A stretch of 64,000 nt of DNA from Streptomyces cavernicola (GTDB taxonomy: Bacteria > Actinomycetota > Actinomycetes > Streptomycetales > Streptomycetaceae): NCBI RefSeq assembly GCF_029968035.1, contig NZ_JASCIQ010000030.1, forward strand, positions 1 to 64,000, read 5' to 3'. Positions 33,587 through 41,697 of the stretch are shown piece after piece (position 1 is the stretch's first letter; each line of letters starts with the position of its first letter). The notes beneath the pieces are model-generated. The model was not told where the DNA came from. It did not search any database and worked only from the letters and a program-made list of their open reading frames with translations. Position numbers and translations under genes: made by a program.

Positions 33587-34418
33587 GTTCCCGACGCGGA
33601 ACTTGGCAATCCTGCTGGAGATCAAGGACGAGCGCTTCAAGAAGGGAATCAGCGCTCTGGAACGAGAGCCCTTGTCGTTCTCGAACGAGGTGCTGTCCGG
33701 AGTCAGCCGGATGGGCGCGCACTGCGGGATGAGCCCGGACGGCAGCGACCTGGCCGCCTGGGAAGCCACCGTCGCCGCCCTGCAGGTCAGCTCTGCGCTC
33801 TTCGTCTCCGCCCAGGGCGAAGCGGGCTCCTTCGAGTACCTCATCGATCACGAAGTCCGGAACCTCCGGTACGGCGCGGGCCCTCGCGCCTACGCCGGCC
33901 ACTGGGTCACCGCGTTCTACCTCGCTGCGATCTGCCGCGAGCCCAAACGCATGTGGCAGCTCTCCCAGGTCCCCGTCAGCCTGCTCCGCCAGGCCGAAGG
34001 CGACTACGACCAGTACATGTACGACTGGGTCGAGGCCCTCCAGGCGTACCGCCTCGACCAGGCAGACTTCGGCGACAAGCTCGTGACCGCCGTCGAGAAC
34101 ACCGACCCCGCACGCCTGCGCCACGCACCCCGCGAGAACGTCCTCAAGATCAACTATCCGCCCATGAACCTCTTGGCCCAGATCGCCAAACGCGACGAAG
34201 ACACCTTCAACGTCGAACTCGCCAAGGCCCTCGAATGGCACAAGGAATTCTGGAGCAGCTATGAGGAACGGTCCCTGGACTCTGAAGGCTGGATCGCCCT
34301 GGGCCCGCTAGCCATGGCCTGCCTCGCCAAGGACGCCGGATTCACCATCACCGTCGAGTCCGAATACCTCCCCTCCGCCCTCCTCGACGGCGACTGGGTC
34401 AACGAATTCCCCACCTGA
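33564..34418 (+). CDS. Imm49-family immunity protein
   Basis: A 284-aa protein predicted to be mostly helical, starting at GTG 33564 (GAGGAG upstream), inside the last codons of toxin 2, which implies translational coupling. By recollection it resembles the Imm49 family of polymorphic toxin immunity proteins (RHEFPTRNLAILLEIK, AAWEATVAALQVSSALF, AYAGHWVTAFYLAAICRE, NVLKINYPPMNLLAQI). No catalytic motif, signal peptide or transmembrane helix is visible, as expected for a cytosolic binder. It is the best candidate for the immunity protein of toxin 2's nuclease domain. Confidence 0.75.
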   Translation: MTTIPRHEFPTRNLAILLEIKDERFKKGISALEREPLSFSNEVLSGVSRMGAHCGMSPDGSDLAAWEATVAALQVSSALFVSAQGEAGSFEYLIDHEVRNLRYGAGPRAYAGHWVTAFYLAAICREPKRMWQLSQVPVSLLRQAEGDYDQYMYDWVEALQAYRLDQADFGDKLVTAVENTDPARLRHAPRENVLKINYPPMNLLAQIAKRDEDTFNVELAKALEWHKEFWSSYEERSLDSEGWIALGPLAMACLAKDAGFTITVESEYLPSALLDGDWVNEFPT

Positions 34419-34480
34419 GCAACCGGGTCCAGGCACCCCAACTGCCGGCCCGACCGACCGCCCCGGAAAGTGAAATTCCC

Positions 34481-34828
34481 ATGACCTCCACAACCCCGGA
34501 CCCGAACCAGAACCCGCAAACCCCTCCCACCACCCCCGAGGAGGCGCTCGCCATCTTCCACAGCCGTTATGCCGAGCCGAAGCTGGCCGACGGTTCGCCC
34601 GCCGAACTCGGCGTGCACGAATTCGACGAGGGTTTCCTCATCTACCCCGTTCTGCCTCCCGTGGAAGAGCCCGTGGACGGACCGCCGCGACCGGCGGAGC
34701 CCGGCGGCGGCAAGATCGTGGTGTCGAAGGAGACGGGTAAGTCGTACGGCATTCCCAACTTCCCGACCGAGCAGGCGATCGCGCTCTACAAGAAGAACCG
34801 CGCCCGCGAGCGCGAACGCAATTCCTGA
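34481..34828 (+). CDS. Small Imm35-like single-domain protein
   Basis: A 115-aa protein starting at ATG 34481 (GGAAAG upstream). The core (LGVHEFDEGFLIYPV, then GGGKIVVSKETGKSYGI, then PTEQAIALYKKNR) lines up by eye with the N-terminal third of the two SUKH-4-type proteins in this island (MHEF-LGW-V; VVDR-TGEL; P-DEVVR-Y). It may therefore be a free-standing copy of that domain. It follows the Imm49 gene by 62 bp in the same direction and is probably part of the toxin 2 immunity operon. Confidence 0.65.
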   Translation: MTSTTPDPNQNPQTPPTTPEEALAIFHSRYAEPKLADGSPAELGVHEFDEGFLIYPVLPPVEEPVDGPPRPAEPGGGKIVVSKETGKSYGIPNFPTEQAIALYKKNRARERERNS

Positions 34829-34834
34829 CCCTCC

Positions 34835-34912
34835 CGCGCGCGAAAACGTGCACGGAGAACGCGCACGGAGAACACGCACGGGAAGCACGCGCCGAGAACA
34901 CGCGCGGAGAAT
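34835..34912 (+). repeat. 13-bp tandem repeats upstream of the second NTPase gene
   Basis: Five consecutive 13-bp units (34848-34860, 34861-34873, 34874-34886, 34887-34899, 34900-34912; consensus acgcacggagaac), preceded by a weaker sixth (34835-34847), fill most of the 124-bp gap before the NTPase start at 34953. They are not part of a recognised gene. They could be protein-binding iterons or a slippage-prone spacer. Confidence 0.8.
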
Positions 34913-34952
34913 GCGGGCCGCTTCGCATCGACGAGTCGACGGGACGAAGACC

Positions 34953-36869
34953 ATGACCGGTGTCGCCACCCTTGCCGGCCCCAGCCGGGCCGAGCACGCA
35001 CCGCACCCCTACATCGGGGGACGGGCCGCCGTGCTGCGCGCCCTCGCCTCCTGGCGGTCGGGGCGGCCCGACGCTGCCCGTGTCGTTCTGCTCACCGGCA
35101 GCCCCGGCAGCGGCCGTTCGCATCTGCTGACGGGTTTCCTGATGCTGTGCGATCCGGAGTTCCGGGGGCGCATCGCCCTCGCTGACCTCGACCCGTCGAC
35201 GGTGCCGCCGGACCTGCCGGCACCCGCGGTCCCCGGCGCGGCCGGCCTGACCGCGGCCCAGCTCACCTGGCTGATCGCCGAGCACTACGGCCTCGGCGCC
35301 GGCACGACCGACGGGGTGTACGCCGAACTCGCCGCCCGGCCGGGCCCGTTCACCGTGGTCGTGCCGGACGTGGACCGCGCCGGCCCGGTCCGCACCGCCC
35401 ACGAACCCGACCGGGTCGTACGGGAGGCACTGCGTCCGCTCGCCGCCGTCGAGCAGGTGCGCCTGCTCGCCGACGTGCCGAAACACGCGGCCGCCGAGCT
35501 CGCCGCCGAACTCAACGCCCAGCTGCCCCCGGGCGCCGTGCAGGTCATCGACCTCGACGAGCCGCAGTGGGCCGACCCGCAGGGCACCGCCCGTCAGGCC
35601 GAGGCCCTCCTCGCGCAGTCCGGCGCCGCCCGGCCCGAGCTTGCCGCCGCCGTCGCCCGCCGCGCCGGCGGCAGTCCCCTGGTCGTGGAACTCGCGGTCG
35701 CCGGGCTAGCGGCCGCCGCCTCCGGAACCGTCGGCGAAGCGGCGCTGCCCACAAGCGTCGACGAGGCCCTCGACTCCCATGCGTACCGCCAGGGTGCGGA
35801 CCCGCAGACGCTGCGCCACCTCCTCGCCCCGCTCGCGCTCGCCGAGGGCGACGGCATGCCGGTGGACCTGTGGGCCCGGCTCGTCGGCGTCGTCGCCGGG
35901 CAGGACATGAGCGCGGCCATCGCGGCCGCTCCGGCGCTCATCGGCCCGTTCGTCCAGTCCCGGCAGGAGTACGGCGCCGGCGACACCCCGACCCGCACCC
36001 TCGTGCAGCTCGCGCACCCCGCCGTCGCCGATGCCGTCCGGGGCGGTCTGCGCAGTGTGCGCGCCGTGCAGTCGCAGGTCGCCATGGCCCTGCTCGAAGC
36101 CGTGCCAGGGCAGGACTGGGGCCAGGCCGATCCGTACGTACGCGACCACATCGCGGGCCACACGCTGGAGGCGGGGCTGCTGCCTCAACTCCTCACGGAC
36201 CCGGGCCTGTTCGTGCACGCCGCGCCGACGGGGCTGCGCGCCGCCGTGGAGGCGGTGCCGCCGGAGCAACTGGGCGAGCCGGCGCGCACGTATCTGCGCA
36301 CGGTGCCGCTGCTCACCCGCACCCGTGCGGGCGCGCGGGCCCGTGCCGCGCTCCTGGAGAGCGCGTTCGTCGAGGACGGGCTCATGGACTACGCCGCGGC
36401 CGTGCACCGCCTCGGCATTCCGCTGCCCTGGCAGACGCTGTGGAACATCCGGCTGTCCGGGATCAGCGACGTACGCCTGGCGGGACTGGTGCAGCGCGAC
36501 GCTCCGCCCGTGCCCGTCGCGGCGCTCACCGTCCCGGCGGAGACCCCGGGCGCACGCCCCCTGGGCGCGGCATCGGGCGACGCCGGGGACGCGCTCCTCG
36601 TGTACGACCTGACGCATGCGACAGCCGTACCGGGCGCCGGCCCCGAGCATCTCGTGCCGCACTCCGAGGCCGACCGAGCCCTGTCCCCGCTGTTCCTGAG
36701 CCGCGCCAAGGACCAGGTGCGCATCTGGAGCCGGGAGCACAACAGCGTCGTCGCGTCCCTGCCCTCCGGGGAGCCGTTCACGGGCGCGGACCTCTCCCCC
36801 GACGGCTTCCTGCTGGTCGCAACGGAGCACGGGGCCAGGGCACTTCGGGTCCGTGCGCTCGACGCGTGA
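34953..36869 (+). CDS. STAND-like P-loop NTPase of toxin island (copy 2)
   Basis: A 638-aa paralogue of the protein at 24710-26641, alignable end to end: HPYIGGRAAVLRALASWR, Walker A TGSPGSGRSHLL, FTVVVPDVDRAGPV, VIDLDEPQWADP, IAGHTLEAGLLPQLLTDPGL, and a C-terminal WD40-like blade (VRIWSREHNSVVASL, FTGADLSPDGFLLVATEHG). ATG at 34953 begins the homologous sequence; the frame continues upstream without similarity. It ends at a bidirectional terminator at 36919-36958. Role unknown, as for copy 1. Confidence 0.7.
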   Translation: MTGVATLAGPSRAEHAPHPYIGGRAAVLRALASWRSGRPDAARVVLLTGSPGSGRSHLLTGFLMLCDPEFRGRIALADLDPSTVPPDLPAPAVPGAAGLTAAQLTWLIAEHYGLGAGTTDGVYAELAARPGPFTVVVPDVDRAGPVRTAHEPDRVVREALRPLAAVEQVRLLADVPKHAAAELAAELNAQLPPGAVQVIDLDEPQWADPQGTARQAEALLAQSGAARPELAAAVARRAGGSPLVVELAVAGLAAAASGTVGEAALPTSVDEALDSHAYRQGADPQTLRHLLAPLALAEGDGMPVDLWARLVGVVAGQDMSAAIAAAPALIGPFVQSRQEYGAGDTPTRTLVQLAHPAVADAVRGGLRSVRAVQSQVAMALLEAVPGQDWGQADPYVRDHIAGHTLEAGLLPQLLTDPGLFVHAAPTGLRAAVEAVPPEQLGEPARTYLRTVPLLTRTRAGARARAALLESAFVEDGLMDYAAAVHRLGIPLPWQTLWNIRLSGISDVRLAGLVQRDAPPVPVAALTVPAETPGARPLGAASGDAGDALLVYDLTHATAVPGAGPEHLVPHSEADRALSPLFLSRAKDQVRIWSREHNSVVASLPSGEPFTGADLSPDGFLLVATEHGARALRVRALDA

Positions 36870-36918
36870 CGACGCGGGCCGCACGGACGAGCGCGCATAG
36901 CTGCGTACGACACGACCA

Positions 36919-36958
36919 GGGCCTCGGGCCGCCGGAACGAACCGGTGACCCGAGGCCC
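36919..36958. terminator. Bidirectional terminator
   Basis: A 10-bp perfect stem (36919-36928 gggcctcggg with 36949-36958 cccgaggccc), with additional inner pairing, lies between the convergent NTPase gene (ends 36869) and the minus-strand gene ending at 36995. Confidence 0.85.
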
Positions 36959-36994
36959 AGTGCAGCTCAGTACGTAACAGCTTGTACGTAGGGC

Positions 36995-37444
36995 TCAGTA
37001 CAGCGAGAACCCCCCGCTGTGGCGGCCCCCCTGCCCCTTCTTGGGGCGCTCGTCCTCGGTGCGGCTGGGCCGGCCCTCGCCGGGGCGGGAGTCGGAGCCC
37101 GCGCCGGAGTCCCCGGCCCCCTCGTCGTTCCGTAGCCGGTCTCGCTCCTCGTCCGACGCGGACTCCCACTGGCCGCGCAGCTTCGCGAAGTCTCCGCCGC
37201 CGAAGACCCGGGCGCCCGACGGATCGTCCACGATGTCGCGGATCGATACCTGCCCGGAAAGCAGCTTCTTCGCCATGTCCTTGAGCTCGGGGCTCGCGCC
37301 GGGCAGGTCCCTGACCTGGCGGAGCGAGGCGTTCAGGGAGCTCTGCTGCTCCGGTTCGAGCGCTTCGTCCCACACTCCCCGCTCGTCGGCGGAAGGACCT
37401 TGCGGGTTGCGCGGGTTCGGGGAGTTGTCGCCGTGCCTGGCCAT
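36995..37444 (-). CDS. Conserved-looking hydrophilic protein, unknown function
   Basis: A 149-aa highly charged protein. ATG at 37444 starts MARHGDNSPNPRNPQG, and GAGGAG lies about 9 bases upstream. The middle (SLRQVRDLPGASPELKDMAKKLLSGQVSIRDI) looks like a short helical domain; the C-terminus is Gly/Arg/Glu-rich and ends GGFSLY. No signal peptide or helix for membrane insertion. I do not recognise the family. It is divergent from the membrane-protein gene at 37528 with an 83-bp gap. Confidence 0.65.
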   Translation of the reverse strand: MARHGDNSPNPRNPQGPSADERGVWDEALEPEQQSSLNASLRQVRDLPGASPELKDMAKKLLSGQVSIRDIVDDPSGARVFGGGDFAKLRGQWESASDEERDRLRNDEGAGDSGAGSDSRPGEGRPSRTEDERPKKGQGGRHSGGFSLY

Positions 37445-37527
37445 GTCGCTGCTCCTCACTCTCGTCCCGTGCAGTATCTCGCGTACGCCCGTGTGATAGG
37501 CAGTCGGTACGGAAAGGTGGCAGCACT

Positions 37528-38124
37528 GTGACGCACGCACTCGGCCGCCTCGGCGGCGCGGTCTTCCTGATCCTCGGACTGCTGTTGAGCGGTTACTCGA
37601 CGTACGAGGGCGTGTACGCGGCGGGCTTGGCCGGTACGGCGGGGACGTTGAAGGTGACGTCGTGCGAGTCCAAGTTCCTGCACAACGCGTCCCGGCGCAG
37701 CCGCCGCGGCACCGACAACGTCCGCTGCCACGGCACGTTCGCACCGGCCGCGGGGAACGGCCCCCGGGACTCCCAGGCGTACGTCGACACCCGCCGCGGC
37801 TACCCGGAAGGTGCGCTCCTGGACGTCCAGCAGGGCGGCCCCGCGCTCTCCCTCACCCACCTCGGCGAGGACCGCGACTACGTCGCCACGGACGCCGGGC
37901 GCGCCCTGCGCTGGTTCTCGGGCACGCTCGGCGGGCTCGTCCTCATCGGCCTCGGTGTCTTCTGCACGGCCACCGGGTACGCGCCGTTCGGCCGCAGCGA
38001 GATCACGTACGAGAGCGCCTGGGAGCGGGCCGGCCGGAGCCCGCTGCGCCGGACGGTGATCGGGTTCCTGGCGGTCGGCCTGGTGGGGGCGGGGCTGTGC
38101 TGGCTGGCGAGCCTGTTCGCCTGA
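37528..38124 (+). CDS. Predicted membrane protein, unknown function
   Basis: A 198-aa protein with an N-terminal transmembrane helix (GGAVFLILGLLLSG), an external domain with two cysteines (VTSCESKFLHN, DNVRCHGTF) that could form a disulfide, and two further helices (GGLVLIGLGVFCTATG, GFLAVGLVGAGLCWLASL). GTG at 37528. It is the only plus-strand gene between the toxin island and eccE. The similar two-lobed layout of the larger protein at 38789-40204 (cysteine-containing ectodomain flanked by helices) suggests they may be related in role. Confidence 0.7.
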   Translation: MTHALGRLGGAVFLILGLLLSGYSTYEGVYAAGLAGTAGTLKVTSCESKFLHNASRRSRRGTDNVRCHGTFAPAAGNGPRDSQAYVDTRRGYPEGALLDVQQGGPALSLTHLGEDRDYVATDAGRALRWFSGTLGGLVLIGLGVFCTATGYAPFGRSEITYESAWERAGRSPLRRTVIGFLAVGLVGAGLCWLASLFA

Positions 38125-38788
38125 GCCTGAGGCCATTCCCTGTCCGTGGAGGTGCGTGGAGCCCTTCCCGTTCAGCCCGTTCATCAGCGCCCCCGGCGCC
38201 GACGATCCACCGTCCCCAACTCGGCCACACCGCCCGGCCCTTGAGCCCGGCCCTGGACCTCGTCCAGGACAGCGCGCGCGTCGAAAGGCGTCAGGAACCG
38301 CACGGGGCGGCGGCTTCCGGCCACAGGCTAGACGGTGAGCGACTCGGCGTTCCGCACCCCGGTGCACGTACCGCGCACGGCGAGATGTCCCGGCCCTGTC
38401 CCGGCGTACGGTCCGCGGCCGAGGCGGTATGCGGCCCGCCGACTCGTCCCGCAGCGCCTCCGCCGCGGGTGTGCTGGGGGCCGTGCCGAGCTTCGGGATC
38501 CTGGCCGCCCCGAACTCCGCGCCCGCAGCCCCGATCCGTCACCGCGTCGGAGAACGGGCGCCGACCCGTGACCAGGGCGACGAGGTCGAGCAGCCCGGCT
38601 CGGGGTACGGCTCAACTCCCGCCGCTGCCACGGCACCCCGCGGGGAGGCCTCCGACGCCGGCCCGTCCGGGGCGCCCCCGAGAAGCCCGGTACGCGGGGC
38701 CGTGTGCATGGCTGGGGCGGCGGGGCCGTGTGCATGGCTGGGGCGGAACCGCGCCAAGCACCCCGCCTGCCCCGTCGGCCCCGCCGGC
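38125..38788. other. Gene-poor region with a 25-bp tandem duplication
   Basis: About 660 bp between the membrane-protein genes. Frames are open on both strands only because of high GC; none has a ribosome-binding site plus recognisable protein sequence. A 25-bp sequence is present twice in tandem (38696-38720 and 38722-38746, ggggccgtgtgcatggctgg...). I see no gene here. Confidence 0.5.
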
Positions 38789-40204
38789 TCAGTTGGCCCG
38801 AGCCCGCAGAGCCGCCTCGTCCGCGTCCGCGCGCTTCATGCCGATCACGGTGCCGAACACAAGCAGCCCGACCGACCCCACGATGCCGAAGATCAACCGG
38901 CCCGGCAGGGCCATCGGCACGGCGAGGAGGACGAGCAGTACGGCCCAGACGCCCATGGCGAGCGCCACGAGCCGGGGCAGGCTGAGCAGCCAGCCCGCGT
39001 CCAGGTCCAACGGCCGTGCCGTGTACGAGCGGTCGACCGGGACCCCGGCAGCCGCGGTGGCCGCGCCACCCACACGCTGCGCCGTCTCCGGGGCGAGCGC
39101 GCCGTGCACGTACCAGCCGTCGTCGCTGACGAAGACGGCGCCGACACGGTTCGGGCCCTTTTTGCCGCCGGTGTGGTTGCGGTCGGGGTGCCAGATCAGG
39201 TGCCCCGCCGCCCCGTCCGCTGACCGCGCCAGGCCGACGGCGGACGTGTGCGCGTGGAACGCGATCTGCCCCGCGTCGGACGCGAGCGTCAGCGTCCAGG
39301 GGCTGTTCGCTCCCTTGGCCGCCCCGGCGATCCGGGTACGGAGCACGGACTCGTCGCCTTGCAGTTCGCGCGGGTGCTGCTCGTCGCGCCGCGTCGTGAC
39401 GGTGACACTCACCAGCGTGAAGATGACCAGGCCGAGCACAATCGAGGCGAGGATGCCGGTCCACTCCTTGTCGAGCACGCGGCCGTCCAACTCGCGCTCC
39501 ACAAGCGCGCGTTCGTTGTCGCCGATGGCACCGAGCTCCGGCTGCTCGGGGGCGTATGCGACGAACGCGCGCTGGCCCGCTCCGCATTCGTCAACCCACT
39601 CCGAGCGGAACTCGGCCCGCGTGCCGGGACCGTTCCCGTCGGCCGAAGGCAGAGTGACCGTCGAGGTGCAGAAGAACGTACTGCCGGTCTTGTGCTCGTC
39701 CTCGACGACGTTGCGCACGGACTCCACTCGCAGTTCGCGCACCACGTACCCGGCCTCCACCAGGTCGGCGGCCTTCCCCTCGAACACCGGGCTGCCGACG
39801 CCGAGCGCGAGCGGCGCGACCGACACCAGAATCCCGGCGAAGGTCGACAGCACCTCACGCCTGCGCACCCGGCCGAGCCCTGCGAGCCCGCCGGGCAGCG
39901 CCCCGCCGCGCTCGGCGGGCACGGAGGCCGCCCGGATCAGCCCCCGGTGCACGTCCGGCCGTTCCGGTTCGCCTGCCGCACGGCGTACGAAGAGCCCGTA
40001 CGCGACGCAGCAGGCCACGACGAGCGCCGCCGCCAGGACGAGAATGTCCCGCAGCTGCGAGGTCTGCAGGAAGAACCAGGAGCTGAGCAGCACGACGAGG
40101 GCGACCACGGCCGACCAGCCGAGCGGCGCCCCCTGCCGCACGGCGGCCGCCTGCTTGGGGTTCGACGCCGACTCGAGGTTCGACATGGACTGGGATCCGT
40201 TCAC
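38789..40204 (-). CDS. Polytopic membrane protein of T7SS operon
   Basis: A 471-aa protein, GTG start at 40204 overlapping the upstream stop by four bases (GTGA). It has two N-terminal helices (about residues 27-70), another at about 118-136, a Cys-containing extracytoplasmic region (FFCTSTVTLPSADG, WVDECGAGQRAF), a helix at about 247-268, a cytosolic domain (SPWTLTLASDAGQIAFHAH, VFVSDDGWYVHGALA) and two C-terminal helices. I do not recognise a family. As the last of three translationally coupled genes after two WXG-type proteins, it is probably a T7SS accessory membrane component. Confidence 0.7.
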   Translation of the reverse strand: MNGSQSMSNLESASNPKQAAAVRQGAPLGWSAVVALVVLLSSWFFLQTSQLRDILVLAAALVVACCVAYGLFVRRAAGEPERPDVHRGLIRAASVPAERGGALPGGLAGLGRVRRREVLSTFAGILVSVAPLALGVGSPVFEGKAADLVEAGYVVRELRVESVRNVVEDEHKTGSTFFCTSTVTLPSADGNGPGTRAEFRSEWVDECGAGQRAFVAYAPEQPELGAIGDNERALVERELDGRVLDKEWTGILASIVLGLVIFTLVSVTVTTRRDEQHPRELQGDESVLRTRIAGAAKGANSPWTLTLASDAGQIAFHAHTSAVGLARSADGAAGHLIWHPDRNHTGGKKGPNRVGAVFVSDDGWYVHGALAPETAQRVGGAATAAAGVPVDRSYTARPLDLDAGWLLSLPRLVALAMGVWAVLLVLLAVPMALPGRLIFGIVGSVGLLVFGTVIGMKRADADEAALRARAN

Positions 40205-41697
40205 CCGAAATCATCCACCAGGCTCGTGTTCTTGCTGTGCTCCCGCAGTTTGTCAGCGGTCTTCTGCTGCCCCTCTGCCAGGTCGTCCTCTTTGTCGTCG
40301 GCTTCCTTCATGTGGTTGCCGGCGACGCCGAACTCCTGGCCGATGCGGCTGCCCGTCGTCTCGTCGCGGACGGTCTCGCGCTGTTCGTCGGTGAGCTGGT
40401 CGGGGGTGCTGTCCCCACTGCCTTCACCGCTGCCTTCACCGCTGCCGCCGTCGGAACCGGAGGAGCCGTCACCGCTGTTGTCGCCTCCGGTGCCGCCTGA
40501 GCCAGCGGATTCGCCCGAGCCACTCGAACCGCTCGAACCCGTGCCACCGGAGCCGCTGTCGCCGCTTCCGCCGCCCGAGGAGGTGCCTCCACCGCCCCCT
40601 GAACCACCGGTGGAACCGGAGCCGTCACCCGAACCCGTACCGCCGGACCCACCGGACCCGCCTTCGCCACCCGACCCACCAGACGACCCACCAGACCCGC
40701 CTTCACCGGACGACCCGCCGGAACCCCCAGAGCCTCCGTCGCCGCCCGACCCGCCGGAACCGCCGTCTCCGGGCGCCCCGTCCGCGCCACCGCTGGGCCC
40801 GTGGGTGACACCGCCGCCGACGCCGCCGCCCGCACCGCCGGCCGCGGCCCCGATCAGCGCCTGCGACCAGTCGAACTTGTCGTCGCTGTCGGCCCACGGA
40901 CCAGACGCGTTGGCCGCATCGCCCAGGAGGCTGCCGGAGGCACCACCCGCGGCGCCGATGCCGATCGACTCCCCGATGCCTCCGCCGAGCCGCCCGCCGA
41001 GAGCGAGGTCAGCGACCTTGCCCATACCCGCTCCGGCGACACCGCCGACGAGGTTGTTCTCCCACTCGGGCCCCTTGCCGCTGAGCATGCTGGTGGCGAC
41101 GCCGTTGCCGAACTCAATGGCCGTACGCCCAGCGAACGGGGCGCCGTAGTGCGAGGCGAACTTCAGGATCTTGCTGGAACCGCTGTAACTCCGCAGCTTC
41201 TGGAACCACTTGGCGATCGTGGCCAGAAGGCGGCCGAGCCGGGCCGCAGCCGCCGTGGCCTGCCCCGCGAGCCGCGCAGCGTTGGCGGCGCCCGCAGCAG
41301 CGGAGAACCCGAGTGTGATGAATGAGGTGGCGACGGAGACGCCGATCGTGACGCCGATCTCCAGATAGATCTGGTGGATCTCGTCGTTGATCTCCTCGAT
41401 CTTGTCGGCTGCCTGGTTCAGCCCCTTCTGGGCCTCGTCGAACGAGGGCTGAGCATCCTCGACCGACTTCTTGACCTCGTGCCAGTGCAGCAGAAAGGCG
41501 TCGGCGGCAGGCCCATACCACTGGCTGCCGGTCGCCTCTCGTACGGCCTTGTCCATGTGCACGACGAACCGGTCCAGGGCATCGCCCATGTTGCCCCAGG
41601 CCTTCGCGGCCTCGCGCAACACCTCAGGCTCGCCACCGGGGTTGACCAGTTCGAGGCCGGCCTCGTAGACCTTCTCGGCAACCGACTCGTCGCTCAC
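40201..41697 (-). CDS. Large WXG100-type T7SS substrate with Gly/Ser-rich tail
   Basis: A 498-aa protein. The first about 110 residues are a helical hairpin with a W-x-G turn (SQWYGPAADAF, Trp60-Gly62), typical of WXG100/PPE-type T7SS substrates. A hydrophobic, Ala/Gly-rich segment follows (about 110-150 and 180-290), then a long low-complexity Gly/Ser region and a charged helical end (EFGVAGNHMKEADDKED, finishing LVDDFG). GTG at 41697 overlaps the stop of the small upstream gene (GTGA). No enzymatic motif is visible. Likely exported together with the 107-aa partner. Confidence 0.75.
   Translation of the reverse strand: MSDESVAEKVYEAGLELVNPGGEPEVLREAAKAWGNMGDALDRFVVHMDKAVREATGSQWYGPAADAFLLHWHEVKKSVEDAQPSFDEAQKGLNQAADKIEEINDEIHQIYLEIGVTIGVSVATSFITLGFSAAAGAANAARLAGQATAAAARLGRLLATIAKWFQKLRSYSGSSKILKFASHYGAPFAGRTAIEFGNGVATSMLSGKGPEWENNLVGGVAGAGMGKVADLALGGRLGGGIGESIGIGAAGGASGSLLGDAANASGPWADSDDKFDWSQALIGAAAGGAGGGVGGGVTHGPSGGADGAPGDGGSGGSGGDGGSGGSGGSSGEGGSGGSSGGSGGEGGSGGSGGTGSGDGSGSTGGSGGGGGTSSGGGSGDSGSGGTGSSGSSGSGESAGSGGTGGDNSGDGSSGSDGGSGEGSGEGSGDSTPDQLTDEQRETVRDETTGSRIGQEFGVAGNHMKEADDKEDDLAEGQQKTADKLREHSKNTSLVDDFG

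Noticed and set aside
16168..36869. Integrated prophage or transposon carrying the toxin island
   Set aside because: No integrase, transposase, terminal inverted repeats or attachment-site duplication is visible. The only long repeat lies inside the toxin genes.
38328..39587. Large minus-strand frame overlapping the membrane-protein gene
   Set aside because: Over most of its length it is the shifted frame of the gene at 38789-40204 and is Arg-rich without hydrophobic pattern.
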